From: Gimesia chilikensis
Lineage (GTDB): Bacteria > Planctomycetota > Planctomycetia > Planctomycetales > Planctomycetaceae
Assembly: GCF_007744075.1 (NCBI RefSeq)
Contig: NZ_CP036266.1
Location: 2,961,748 to 3,025,747 of the forward strand
DNA: 64,000 bases
Direction: 5' to 3'
Position numbers and translations under genes: made by a program. This document shows positions 19,170-27,756 of the stretch, piece after piece. A model generated the notes under the pieces. It did not search any database and had not been told where the DNA came from. It was given only the letters and a program-made list of their open reading frames with translations. The stretch's first letter is position 1. Every line of letters begins with the position of its first letter.

Positions 19170-20198
19170 TTATGCCTGTTGTTTCGCAGGGAAATCAACG
19201 ATGACTTTGATAGCCCCCTCCCTTCGATCGCGGAAGAGTTCGAATGCCTGCTGAATTTCAGCGAGAGGGAAGCGATGTGTGATAATCGGACCGACATCAA
19301 TTCGGCCTTCAGAGAGCCATTGCATCGCCAGCGGAAAGTCACGGTTGAAATCCGGATTGATACTGGAATGAACGGTAATGTTTTTGAAAACCAGATCCCG
19401 TACCCGGAAATTGTCGATTGTCTCAGGGGGAACCCCGAAGACCAGGATCTGACCAGCCTGGCGACAGAGTTCGATACAGAGATTGATCTGCTGATCGGAG
19501 TGACCAACGGCTTCAATCACGATGTCGGGCAGTTCTCCCTTTAAAATTTCCCGGACAGCGGTAACCGGATCGCTATTCCTGTTACAAATCGTGGCGGTGG
19601 CGCCCATGCGGGGACTGACTTCCAGCCGGGATTCGAGTAGATCAATGCCGATGATCTGGCGCGCACCCATGTTGTTCAGGGCGGCATTCATAAGTTGTCC
19701 CATCGGTCCCTGTCCCACTACAGCGACGGTCTTGTCCAGCAGATTGGGAAGTTTTTTGAGAGCGAAGAGAGCCGTCCCCAGGGGTTGGGCCATCAATGCA
19801 TGTTCCTCGGGAATGTTGGTCGCGATGGAAATGGTGCGGGATTCATCCAGCAGAAATCGCTCCTGCAGGCCCTGTTGCATCACGGGGACTGCTAATACAC
19901 GGTCCCCTGCTTTCCAGCGGTTCCCATTGGTCGCGGTAACCGTGCCGATCATCTCATGTAGAGAGTGACCGATTTCAATTTCCCATTCGTCGGTGCCATT
20001 GAAATAAGGGAGATCGGAACCACATAGACAGGTGGTCTCGGGCTGAAAGATAATCTGGCCCGCACAGTCTGCAGGTGGAGAGGTTGGCAATTCGGGTTCG
20101 GGAACGTCGATGAGTTCAAGTTGACCGGGCGCGACGAGATGGCTTGCTAACAAAGGACTGATCCTGAAATATGTGACAGCTTCCTGTTCCAGAATCAA
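19170..20198 (-). CDS. Zinc-type alcohol dehydrogenase family protein
   Basis: A medium-chain dehydrogenase/reductase with catalytic zinc ligands C59 (LCGSD) and H78 (GHSLHE). It has a Rossmann motif VAVVGQGPMGQLM and no cysteine-rich structural-zinc lobe. The frame stays open to a GTG at 20375 inside the divergent neighbour, but the extra N-terminal residues are not family-like. I chose TTG 20198, which gives about 342 residues, the usual size; the exact start is uncertain. It is followed by a sulfatase gene and is divergent from a Gfo/Idh/MocA oxidoreductase, suggesting sugar or polyol oxidation (inference). Confidence 0.85.
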   Translation of the reverse strand: MILEQEAVTYFRISPLLASHLVAPGQLELIDVPEPELPTSPPADCAGQIIFQPETTCLCGSDLPYFNGTDEWEIEIGHSLHEMIGTVTATNGNRWKAGDRVLAVPVMQQGLQERFLLDESRTISIATNIPEEHALMAQPLGTALFALKKLPNLLDKTVAVVGQGPMGQLMNAALNNMGARQIIGIDLLESRLEVSPRMGATATICNRNSDPVTAVREILKGELPDIVIEAVGHSDQQINLCIELCRQAGQILVFGVPPETIDNFRVRDLVFKNITVHSSINPDFNRDFPLAMQWLSEGRIDVGPIITHRFPLAEIQQAFELFRDRREGAIKVIVDFPAKQQA

Positions 20199-20324
20199 AG
20201 TTGCTTCTGGCAGGAACAAAGCGGAAAGGATATATTCATATAAAATATACGATGTCGATTCAAATGCAAAGTCTTGACCTCTGGTGGACTGCTTGGCCCC
20301 TGGAGAAACTGAAGGAATTCTGCG

Positions 20325-21359
20325 ATGAGTAAACAGATCGATGTGGCCGTGCTGACCAATGAGACCGGTGCACACCTGGGTGCGTATTTCTCAGCTTTGA
20401 AAACGACCGAAGCCGTCAAGTCGGTCTTCCTGGCGGACCCGAGTGGAAAACAGGTTGATCTGGCACGAAAGGAACTGGGGACCAAGTTGAGCCAGGTCTA
20501 TCCTCAGGCAGAAGCTCTTTTCCAGAATCATAAACCAGAGCTGGCTCTGGTCACGATGGAGGCTCGACAGGCGCCTGCTGCGATTGACCTGGCACTGGAA
20601 CAGGGATCGCATGTGCTCTCAGAGAAACCCGCGTGTCTGAATGTGTCTCAGTTCGAGCCACTGGTTCAGAAGGCAGAAAGTAAGCATCTGAATTTATCGC
20701 TCGCCCTGGCCAATCGGACGAACCCGGAGATCCAGTATGCACGCACACTGATCCGGGAGGGGACGCTGGGAAAGATCTACGGCGTTGAACTGCAACTGCT
20801 GGCGGATCAGACCCGCTTAACCAGACCCGCCTATCATGGAAGCTGGTACGCACACAAGGATCAGGCCGGCGGGGGCTTTCTGTCCTGGCTGGCCATTCAC
20901 TGGTTGGACCTGTCGATGTATCTGACAGGGGCGTCGATCAACGAGGTGAGCGGGTTTACGGCGAATGCCGGTGGTCAACCGCTTGATGTTGAAGACTCAG
21001 CAGCATTCGCCTTGCGTTATGATGCGGGATTTCTAGGGACTTTGACCGCGGGCTTCTATCTGAAGCAGGGATATCAGTCCATGATTAAAATCTGGGGAAG
21101 CAAAGGCTGGCTGGAGATGCTCCCCTTTGCCGATCGTCCGCTGGATTGGAGTGTTAATCACAACGGGAAGCTTTATCGTTTTGAAAAAACACTGGAGCCG
21201 CGCGGGTATACTCCCGCAGTGCGTAAGGCTGTCCTGGCGGCGGCAGGTGAATCAGAACCACTGCTCACCAGCCGCGAGAGTTTGAGAATTATTCAGACGA
21301 TCTACGCCTGTTACGAGGCAGCCAGTACCGGTAAGAGGCAAGCCCTGCCCGGTTTGTAA
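20325..21359 (+). CDS. Gfo/Idh/MocA family oxidoreductase
   Basis: This 344-residue NAD(P)-dependent oxidoreductase has an N-terminal Rossmann domain, the family motif SEKPACLN near residue 102 and the C-terminal alpha/beta domain containing GGGFLSWLAIHWLDLSMYLTG. Substrates in the family are usually sugars or inositols. There is no Tat signal, so it is probably cytoplasmic, unlike many planctomycete paralogues. The start ATG is preceded by AAGGA. It is divergent from the zinc alcohol dehydrogenase gene across about 126 bp, which may be a shared control region. Confidence 0.9.
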   Translation: MSKQIDVAVLTNETGAHLGAYFSALKTTEAVKSVFLADPSGKQVDLARKELGTKLSQVYPQAEALFQNHKPELALVTMEARQAPAAIDLALEQGSHVLSEKPACLNVSQFEPLVQKAESKHLNLSLALANRTNPEIQYARTLIREGTLGKIYGVELQLLADQTRLTRPAYHGSWYAHKDQAGGGFLSWLAIHWLDLSMYLTGASINEVSGFTANAGGQPLDVEDSAAFALRYDAGFLGTLTAGFYLKQGYQSMIKIWGSKGWLEMLPFADRPLDWSVNHNGKLYRFEKTLEPRGYTPAVRKAVLAAAGESEPLLTSRESLRIIQTIYACYEAASTGKRQALPGL

Positions 21360-21376
21360 GTCAGCCTCGTTCTGAA

Positions 21377-21877
21377 TCAGAGCAGGTACTCGTCATCATC
21401 TTTGAGGTCTTTTTCAGTGATGATGCGATGCCCCTGTTCTGTCAGTGTTCTGATTCCCAGATCGATATCATCGACACACAGTGCAATCGCCCCTCTGCCA
21501 TGTCTGCGATAGAGCAACGGATAAGTGTAGTCGATGTTGACCTCTGCCTGGAGCAATGAGAGACAGATTCGCATGTAAGGCTGCGTGTCATCTGGCAATT
21601 CGACACCGATGAGATCTTTTTCAAAGAAGGTATAACCTGAGAGCTCGAAGATCTCTCGGGCGCGCTCGTAGTTATCGAAGACGATACGGCTCATCGCGAC
21701 GTCTACTGAATCGACAGTGCTCAAAGCAATGATCCTCAGGTCAAACTTTTCCAGAAGCTTTAGCAACTGATGGAGATAACCGACTCGGTTTTCCATAAAC
21801 ACACAGAATTGACGCAGGCAGGGCCACTCTTTGCCTGGTTCCCCCGAAGGGTAAGAGGATTGATTTTCATAATCCAT
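21377..21877 (-). CDS. Tandem ACT-domain protein
   Basis: A 166-residue protein with two ACT-like halves. The first contains [30 protein letters not shown] (about 30-60, quoted in part), a typical beta-alpha-beta ligand-binding start. The second is around [20 protein letters not shown]. Such stand-alone proteins resemble acetolactate synthase small subunits or amino-acid sensors; no enzyme partner gene is adjacent, so a regulatory role is inference. The start ATG has GGAG eight bases upstream. It converges on the Gfo/Idh/MocA gene with a 17-bp gap. Confidence 0.72.
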   Translation of the reverse strand: MDYENQSSYPSGEPGKEWPCLRQFCVFMENRVGYLHQLLKLLEKFDLRIIALSTVDSVDVAMSRIVFDNYERAREIFELSGYTFFEKDLIGVELPDDTQPYMRICLSLLQAEVNIDYTYPLLYRRHGRGAIALCVDDIDLGIRTLTEQGHRIITEKDLKDDDEYLL

Positions 21878-22177
21878 CTGATTTTCTCCACGTATTGCAA
21901 AGCCAGTTCGAATGCCGGCACAGAAACAGCGTCCGAACCAGAGTTTGTGTACAGACAGGAACCAGGTCGTGTTACGTTCTCATCAAGTTCTTATCTTCAG
22001 GCAATTTAAGCAAATTATGCGATGTCGTCAATAAGAGGTGCCCGCTTCAGTGCTCTGAAAACAAATCGACCAGCACAGAGGTGAAAAAGGAGCCGATTTG
22101 CGTCTTGTGCATCTGGGGCTGAGATCATACAACTGGGGCGTTTAACTGCATTCTGACCAGAAATCCGGAGTCAAAAA
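21878..22177. other. Gene-free divergent region
   Basis: This 300-bp stretch lies between the ACT-domain gene and a HAD gene. I see no RNA gene or strong repeat. Short open frames at 21770-22122 have no recognisable domain and overlap the ACT gene. Confidence 0.4.
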
Positions 22178-22783
22178 GTGATTCGTACCTTTCTGTTTGA
22201 TATGGGAAATGTTCTCGCCTTCTTTTCACATGATCGAATGTGTGAACAGATGGGGGCGCTTTGTGGGCGTACCCGCGAGGAAATTCAGACTCTGCTGATC
22301 GATTCGGGAAAACAGTGGGAGTTTGAACGGGGACAGTTGTCTGCCGAGGAATTTCATCAGTGGTTTGAGGAAGCAGCCGGCCAATCCATCTCCTATCCGG
22401 AACTGGTCCGGGCTGGATCCGATATTTTTGAGCTGAATGCGTCCATCGTTCCGGTCCTGGATACTCTGAAAGACCGCGGACATCGTCTGGTACTGTTGTC
22501 GAATACGTGTATTTCTCATTTTGAATTCATCTGGAATGAATACGAGGTCCTGCAACGCTTTGATGATTTCGCGACATCTTACAAGGCGGGCGCCATCAAG
22601 CCGGAACGGCCGATTTTTGATTTAGCACTCTCAAAGATCCAGTGTGCTCCGGAAGAAGCCTTTTACACTGATGACATCGCAGATTATGTCAATGCCGCTC
22701 GGGGGTTGGGGATACAGGCGGAAGTATTTACAGACACACCGACTCTGATTCAGCATCTCTCGGCCCGGGATATCCAAGTCTAA
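22178..22783 (+). CDS. HAD family phosphatase
   Basis: A 201-residue HAD-superfamily hydrolase of the YihX / glucose-1-phosphatase-like subgroup. Motif I is FLFDMGNVL (nucleophile D8), with Asn where many family members have the second acid. Motif II is LLSNT, motif III lysine is in SYKAGAIKPERPIF and motif IV is FYTDDIADYVNAA. The cap is the small helical type inserted after motif I. The start is GTG 22178 with GGAG upstream. The substrate is a small phosphorylated metabolite of unknown identity. Confidence 0.85.
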   Translation: MIRTFLFDMGNVLAFFSHDRMCEQMGALCGRTREEIQTLLIDSGKQWEFERGQLSAEEFHQWFEEAAGQSISYPELVRAGSDIFELNASIVPVLDTLKDRGHRLVLLSNTCISHFEFIWNEYEVLQRFDDFATSYKAGAIKPERPIFDLALSKIQCAPEEAFYTDDIADYVNAARGLGIQAEVFTDTPTLIQHLSARDIQV

Positions 22784-23016
22784 AATGTACCCGACGCTCA
22801 GGGTCTTCTTGCGTTTCTGATCTCATACAGCTGCTTTACAGATTGTTCATCAATTTAACGTGAACAGACAGCTTGACTACGCGCGATCCAGTTCTCTTCA
22901 TCGCTTTGGAACATTGTTTGCGTAATAAACTTGGTTTTGCGGAACTGTACTCTGAAGTTCCGGTAATTGATCCGTCAATTCTGAAGTTGAGTTTATTTAA
23001 ATCAGTGGACGCAAAT

Positions 23017-24759
23017 ATGTCGATCGACTCTCACCCCGGCACTCTGGAGCCTGAAACGACACTCGATAAAGGTCAGTTCTATCGAGAAACATTTTCCATG
23101 GGCTGGTCGCATCTGATTACATGCCTCTGGTTTGCCTGGCTGTTCTTCTATTTCGGTAACGTACACATCTTTTACTCAGATATCTGGGGACATGTATCGT
23201 ACGGTGACTGGATCCTGTCACATCAAGGTCTGCCTCAATATGATCCCTTCCTGTCGCTGGCAGAGGGCGTGAAAAGTATTGACGCGGCATGGTTATCTCA
23301 GGTTGTGTTTGCGAAAGTCTACGAATTCTGGGGGGTACGGGGGCTTTCACATGTCTTTGCTTTGACAGTGTTTGCGACACACGTGTTGTTCTGGTGTGCT
23401 TTCTATATCAAAACGGGACGCGTCGGAGTGAGCACGCTCGGATCATTCCTGCTGATCCTGATTTCCTCCAGTCGGATTGCCATCATCAGACCGGAAATTT
23501 TCGGAACATTCTGCGTGGCGTTGCTCCTGGTGGTCATGGCCTGGTCTGAAAAATACGACCGCTGGCTCCCTTCCGCTGACGGTGACGAGGACGTTTCTGC
23601 AAGCAAAACTCCCACTCCCCTGCTTTGCAGTCTCTATCTGGGGATTCCTCTGATTTTCCTGGCTTGGGCAAATCTGCATGGTTCCTTTGTCGTAGGTCTG
23701 GCCATACTGGCGTTGCAGTTCCTGGGGCGGGCACTGGAAGTACTCTGGAGGACGAAGAGTCTGATTCAGGTCTGTACGGATCCGTGGGTTCGTCGCTGGC
23801 TGATTGTGACTGAGCTTTCAGTCTGCACCGCATTACTTAATCCTTACCATATGGATCTGTTTCTCAATTCCCTGCTCTTTCCGCGGAATCCCAACCTCAA
23901 AGATGTACTGGAATGGGAGCCACTGGAGTTTCGGGATGCAGAGGGAATCTGGTTCTGTATGGCCTGGGTGTTGATGCTGGGGCTCTACCGTCATAGTCGG
24001 GAGCGGGTCAGGACGGCTGATGTGCTGAGGATTGGTCTGCTCTCACTGTCTGTGATTATGGGCGTGCGGATGATTGGCTGGTTTTCGGTTATTTTTGTCT
24101 ATGCCATGGTGAATCATCTGGCAACCGTGGTTCCCCGGACGACTCCAGTATACTTGAAGTCCGGTTCTGGAGAGAAAAAAACAGGTTCTTTCTGGGCACG
24201 CAGATCACTGGTTATGACTTCTGTGTGTGTCTTGATCCTCTGGTTTGGCTTCGCTTTTTCAAATATAGCGACCCCCCTGTTTGGTGGAAAACCACGCGAT
24301 ATCAACAAGGTCTACAGTGAAGGTACGCCGCGCAAACTGACGGAGTTTCTCAGGGCTTATCCACCTCAGGAACAGGTCTGGAACCCCCAGTGGTGGGGGG
24401 ACTGGCTGGTTTGGGATGGCCCCAAAGATCTTAAGGTCTTCATGACAACCAACGCCGTGCATCTGGCTCCGCCACGCGTCTGGCGAGATTATCTGGGAAT
24501 AGCGCGTGCGAATCGAGGTTGGCAATCAGTTGCAGAGAGATACAACGTATCGACCTTCATCGTACACAAAGAAAAGCAGGTTGCATTGGAAAAACAGGTT
24601 CGGCGTCTGAAAGGTTTTCGACCTGTCTATGAGGACGATCTGGCATTAGTCATGTCCCGTGAACCGGCACTGATTGAGGCAGCAAAAGCATCAGAAGCTA
24701 CAGCTAAAGAGAAAGAATCTGAGCAGAAATCCGCTGCGACAGAAGAGGATCAGCCATGA
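23017..24759 (+). CDS. Multi-pass membrane protein, GT-C glycosyltransferase-like
   Basis: From ATG 23017 the protein has 580 residues; a longer frame from TTG 22873 adds 48 non-hydrophobic residues and is less likely. About ten membrane segments are visible. After the first comes an acidic extracytoplasmic loop reading DIWGHVSYGDWIL..GLPQYDPF, which resembles the first loop of GT-C/PMT-type lipid-linked sugar transferases. WANLHGSFVVGL and LLNPYHMDLF also recur in such proteins. The C-terminus is a soluble domain with a Lys/Glu/Ala-rich tail. Its stop overlaps the next start (ATGA), so the two genes are coupled. The tad pilin genes follow 1.7 kb later. Glycosyltransferase activity is inference. 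Confidence 0.6.
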   Translation: MSIDSHPGTLEPETTLDKGQFYRETFSMGWSHLITCLWFAWLFFYFGNVHIFYSDIWGHVSYGDWILSHQGLPQYDPFLSLAEGVKSIDAAWLSQVVFAKVYEFWGVRGLSHVFALTVFATHVLFWCAFYIKTGRVGVSTLGSFLLILISSSRIAIIRPEIFGTFCVALLLVVMAWSEKYDRWLPSADGDEDVSASKTPTPLLCSLYLGIPLIFLAWANLHGSFVVGLAILALQFLGRALEVLWRTKSLIQVCTDPWVRRWLIVTELSVCTALLNPYHMDLFLNSLLFPRNPNLKDVLEWEPLEFRDAEGIWFCMAWVLMLGLYRHSRERVRTADVLRIGLLSLSVIMGVRMIGWFSVIFVYAMVNHLATVVPRTTPVYLKSGSGEKKTGSFWARRSLVMTSVCVLILWFGFAFSNIATPLFGGKPRDINKVYSEGTPRKLTEFLRAYPPQEQVWNPQWWGDWLVWDGPKDLKVFMTTNAVHLAPPRVWRDYLGIARANRGWQSVAERYNVSTFIVHKEKQVALEKQVRRLKGFRPVYEDDLALVMSREPALIEAAKASEATAKEKESEQKSAATEEDQP

Positions 24760-25952
24760 GTTCACATAGAGCATCTATAAATAAAAAACTGAAAGTCGCA
24801 GCATTTTTATGTCTGCATATCCTGATCGTGGGAGCCGTGATTGGCTGGGCAGCCGTACGCTATCAGGACTGGGAGCGGGCCAAGGAACTGCCGGCACTGA
24901 GGCTCAATCCCTTGACGGTCAAACCGGAATATGATCGTCCCGAAATCGTTTCAGATGAAGACCTCGGGAAGGTCCTTTCCCGTCTGCGGCCGCAGTTTCG
25001 CGGTAAACAGCCCCGCATTAACTACGTGGATCATGCGCTGCGCTTCTGGGGACTGGAAGCGGTATTTGATGATCCCAAATCCCTGTCAGGAATTGAGATG
25101 CGCGATATCCTTCTGGATCATCGACAGTTTGGTCAGGTTTGGGGGGGCAAAACCAGGCCTCTACTGGTTCGAAACCAGAATGGTTTGCGGGCTCGCGTTC
25201 AAGAAGGGTTGGAAACTTCAAGCCATGAAGACCATACGCTGGCCACGCTGGCTGAAGTGGGGACACCCGTCGATTATCCGATTGTCCTCGCCCAGGGAGA
25301 AACAACACTGGCAGAAATGATTCAGGAATCACTGAAGTCCTTCAGTCTGAATCAGGTGGAATATGAGTGGTCGGCACTGGTGTTTGCTCTATTCTTGGAT
25401 CACCCCCAAAGTTGGGTGACCAGCGAAGGTCAGCGGATCAATTTTGACGTAATCAGCGACCGGATTATGCGGCAAAAGCCAACTCAGGGAGTCTGCTATG
25501 GAAATCATAGACTGCATGCACTGGTTATGATTTTGCGCGTAGATGAACAAACTCCGATTCTGTCAGACGCAGGACGAAAGAAGGTCATAGATTATCTGAA
25601 GAGCATCACGGATCGACTGGTGAAATCGCAGTCTCCAGAGGGTTTCTGGGATAAAAACTGGGATGGAACCAAGCTGGATCTCTCGACGGAGCAGAAATTC
25701 ACACCCCGTGCACGGCGGGTGCTGGCGACTGGTCATGCCATGGAATGGTGGGCTTTGGCTCCTGCCGAGGTCCTCCCTCCTGCTGAAACTCTGGAGAAGG
25801 CAGGAAAATGGCTGGTAGAAACCATTGAAAAGATGCCGGAAACCGAGATTAAAAACAGCTTCACCTTCCTGTCCCATGCTGGTAGAGCACTGGCTTTATG
25901 GAGAGGTAAATTCCCGGCCCAGGTCGCGCTGCCTCCGTTAACCAAAGATTGA
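24756..25952 (+). CDS. Membrane-anchored protein with terpenoid-cyclase-like (QW) motif
   Basis: This 398-residue protein has one N-terminal membrane segment (about residues 11-31) and a soluble helical domain. The stretch KSQSPEGFWDKNWDG near 290-305 matches the QxxxGxW repeat of alpha/alpha-toroid folds (prenyltransferase and squalene-cyclase-like). No catalytic motif of those enzymes is seen, so a toroid-fold binding or transferase role is only a guess. It starts inside the stop of the preceding membrane gene (4-bp overlap), so the two products probably act together. Confidence 0.55.
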   Translation: MSSHRASINKKLKVAAFLCLHILIVGAVIGWAAVRYQDWERAKELPALRLNPLTVKPEYDRPEIVSDEDLGKVLSRLRPQFRGKQPRINYVDHALRFWGLEAVFDDPKSLSGIEMRDILLDHRQFGQVWGGKTRPLLVRNQNGLRARVQEGLETSSHEDHTLATLAEVGTPVDYPIVLAQGETTLAEMIQESLKSFSLNQVEYEWSALVFALFLDHPQSWVTSEGQRINFDVISDRIMRQKPTQGVCYGNHRLHALVMILRVDEQTPILSDAGRKKVIDYLKSITDRLVKSQSPEGFWDKNWDGTKLDLSTEQKFTPRARRVLATGHAMEWWALAPAEVLPPAETLEKAGKWLVETIEKMPETEIKNSFTFLSHAGRALALWRGKFPAQVALPPLTKD

Positions 25953-26047
25953 CGAATCTTGTCTCTTTGGTAGGCCATCCAAATCTCTGTATTGCATTCT
26001 GCGCTCTTCTTTCCCACAGGCCGTAGCTCAATCCTCGCTAGAAACAG

Positions 26048-26099
26048 GGTTAACACCTGCTGTGCACCTCTGGTTACACCGCTGTTTAAAGTGTTAACC
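26048..26099. promoter_or_regulatory. Candidate enhancer: spaced inverted repeat with GTTAAC core
   Basis: GGTTAACAC at 26048-26056 is matched by GTGTTAACC at 26091-26099, a perfect 9-bp inverted repeat with a 34-bp gap. A partial copy GGTTACAC lies between them at 26072-26079. The pair sits about 200-245 bp upstream of the candidate -24 element, a workable distance for a sigma-54 activator site. Binding is inferred. Confidence 0.4.
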
Positions 26100-26292
26100 A
26101 GCGTAAACACTTTCGGTTGCTGTATCACCTGCCAAGTGACGTTTGCCTGTAAATGTCAGGAAAACTAACAGAAAAGAGAATTGTACTGAAACTGGCGGAT
26201 TGAGCAGGAGTGATTCAAAAACCGGTCGTTGGAAAAATGCACGGATTACGACCTGGTGTGAAAATAAGAAAAATATGCATGTGTGGTAAAAG

Positions 26293-26308
26293 TGGCACAT
26301 GGTCTGCT
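26293..26308 (+). promoter_or_regulatory. Candidate sigma-54 (-24/-12) promoter for the tad pilins
   Basis: TGGCAC at 26293-26298 is a perfect -24 element. After five bases CTGCT follows at 26304-26308, one base from TTGCT. The GG (26294) to GC (26306) spacing is exactly 12 bp, as sigma-54 requires. A start site near 26319 gives a leader of about 113 nt before the pilin ATG. A sigma-54 activator gene at the end of the cluster supports this. Confidence 0.65.
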
Positions 26309-26431
26309 GTGTTTTTGCAACGTCTGCGCCGGGCGTATGCAGACAAGTTAATTTACTGGATTGTTAACAGTCACATGATCTTGTGACGCATTCAGTATGC
26401 ATTAACCATCTGATTAATGTGAGGAGTACGA

Positions 26432-26755
26432 ATGAAGATGTTTCAGCAGTTTTGGAATGATGAAGCTGGTTTCGTCGTTTCAACAGAACTTGTGCTGATC
26501 GCTACTGTGTTGGTTCTCGGCATGATTGTCGGTTTGACCACACTGCGTGATCAGGTAATCGCAGAACTCGCAGACGTTGCAGCTGCAATGTCTAACAGCA
26601 ACCAGAGCTATTCCTACTCTGGAATTACAGGCCACTCTTCCAGCACATCAGGATCACTCTTCGATGACAACCTGGATTTCTGTGACCAGAACACTGACAC
26701 CAGCGGCACCTTCGTGCACTGCATCACTGTCATTGCAGCTACTACTGGTGAGTAG
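26432..26755 (+). CDS. Flp-like pilin 1
   Basis: A 107-residue type IVb-like pilin subunit. A short leader ends in NDEAG (G13), followed by the hydrophobic helix FVVSTELVLIATVLVLGMIVG and the family-like GLTTLRDQVIAELADV segment. The C-terminal half is Ser/Thr/Tyr-rich and holds two cysteines (DFCDQ and VHCIT), which could pair. The glutamate is at +6 after the likely cleavage site rather than the usual +5. It has a strong GAGGAG ribosome-binding site. It is the first gene after the candidate sigma-54 promoter and is followed by two paralogues and tad assembly genes. Confidence 0.85.
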   Translation: MKMFQQFWNDEAGFVVSTELVLIATVLVLGMIVGLTTLRDQVIAELADVAAAMSNSNQSYSYSGITGHSSSTSGSLFDDNLDFCDQNTDTSGTFVHCITVIAATTGE

Positions 26756-26871
26756 TTTGAATACAGCATCTGCCTGAGTTAACACAACTCGACTGTCAGG
26801 TGTTGTCCTCTGTTTCCCGCGGGAAGCAGCCATTACCTTCTGTTTCAATTTTTTATCACTATGTTCAAAAG

Positions 26872-26888
26872 AACTGACTATGTCAGTT
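26872..26888. repeat. Short inverted repeat before pilin 2
   Basis: AACTGAC and GTCAGTT form a perfect 7-bp stem around a 3-base loop, 24 bp ahead of the pilin 2 start. It could be a minor mRNA hairpin or operator; there is no T run. Confidence 0.35.
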
Positions 26889-26911
26889 TAAATGATACTT
26901 AAGGAGTTAGA

Positions 26912-27238
26912 ATGAACATGCTTAATAAGTTCTGGAATGATGAGGCAGGTTTTGTTGTCTCATCTGAACTCGTGTTGATCGGAACGATCCTGGTATTAGG
27001 GGTTGTTGTTGGATTGGCCACCGTTCGTGATCAAGTCGTACAGGAACTGGGTGACCTCGCTTTAGCTATCTCAAACATTAATCAAAGTTACAGTTTTTCT
27101 GGCGTAACGGGACACACTTCCAGCGTATCTGGATCCCAGTTCGTTGACCAGACTGACTTCTGTGATACCAATGTCGATACCGCAGGATCTGAACCTGCTT
27201 GTATCAACGTCACAATCACTGCTCCCGTTGGTGAGTAG
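26912..27238 (+). CDS. Flp-like pilin 2
   Basis: A 108-residue paralogue of pilin 1. The leader MNMLNKFWNDEAG and helix FVVSSELVLIGTILVLGVVVG are nearly identical in layout. The region QSYSFSGVTGHTSSVSGS and two cysteines (DFCDT, EPACIN) are also conserved, so this is a recent tandem duplication with sequence drift. As in pilin 1 the glutamate is at +6 after G13. The ribosome-binding site AAGGAG is strong. A large hairpin follows the gene. Confidence 0.85.
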   Translation: MNMLNKFWNDEAGFVVSSELVLIGTILVLGVVVGLATVRDQVVQELGDLALAISNINQSYSFSGVTGHTSSVSGSQFVDQTDFCDTNVDTAGSEPACINVTITAPVGE

Positions 27239-27255
27239 TACTGATACAGTTTGAG

Positions 27256-27302
27256 TTTTCAGGCTGGTTCCCGAGGACGCCCACTCGGGAACACCCTGAA
27301 AA
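27256..27302 (+). terminator. Long hairpin between pilin 2 and pilin 3
   Basis: GTTCCCGAG (27267-27275) pairs with CTCGGGAAC (27284-27292). Outside it TTTTCAGG (27256-27263) pairs with CCTGAAAA (27295-27302). The result is a two-part 17-bp stem with small bulges. There is no T run after it, so it may be an mRNA-stabilising or attenuating structure that favours pilin messages rather than a complete terminator. Confidence 0.5.
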
Positions 27303-27409
27303 ACAGTATTTAAGAAGTTAGTACTGGATTGGCATATAAGATGCACCTGTTGGTGCGGTGACTGTAAAGCACGAGTCAGCATTCTCTCAAAGTCAGGATA
27401 GCAGCAGGA

Positions 27410-27709
27410 ATGAAACTGTTAAGTCAATTTTGGTCGGATGAAGGAGGTAATGTCTCCGCATTCACAACGGTTTTAATGTTGACGATTCTCATCATCGGCA
27501 TCATTCCCGGAGTTGCCACATTACGCGATCATATTGTCCAGAAGTTTGGTGATACAGCGGTGGCTCTGGAGAGCATCGATCAGTCTTACAGCTATACGGT
27601 AAACGGGGTAACAAGTCAGTATCATGACTCGGATACAGGGACGTTAACGGATCCCCTCAACGGTGCTCCTGCCGACCTGGATCTGACAATCGCTCCTACC
27701 GGAGAATAA
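27410..27709 (+). CDS. Divergent Flp-like pilin 3 without the conserved glutamate
   Basis: A 99-residue protein with the same leader layout (MKLLSQFWSDEGG) and a helix starting NVSAFTTVLMLTILIIGIIPG. The later motifs VATLRDHIVQKFGDTA and IDQSYSYTVNGVTSQ clearly align with pilins 1 and 2. It lacks the acidic residue at +5 or +6 (Phe/Thr instead) and has no cysteines. In type IV systems subunits lacking this Glu are often minor, tip-located pseudopilins, so a minor role is plausible (inference). It precedes cpaB. Confidence 0.75.
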   Translation: MKLLSQFWSDEGGNVSAFTTVLMLTILIIGIIPGVATLRDHIVQKFGDTAVALESIDQSYSYTVNGVTSQYHDSDTGTLTDPLNGAPADLDLTIAPTGE

Positions 27710-27756
27710 AAGTAGAACCTGATCTGGAACGATCAGTAAATCAATCGAAACAATGT

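Larger units (their letters stand above)
25953..26431. other. Long control region upstream of the tad pilins
   Basis: This 479-bp gene-free stretch precedes the first pilin. It contains an inverted repeat of GGTTAACAC/GTGTTAACC, a candidate sigma-54 promoter at 26293-26308, and a 6-bp inverted repeat GTCACA-N6-TGTGAC at 26370-26387 in the presumed leader. Its length and content fit enhancer-dependent transcription. Confidence 0.6.
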
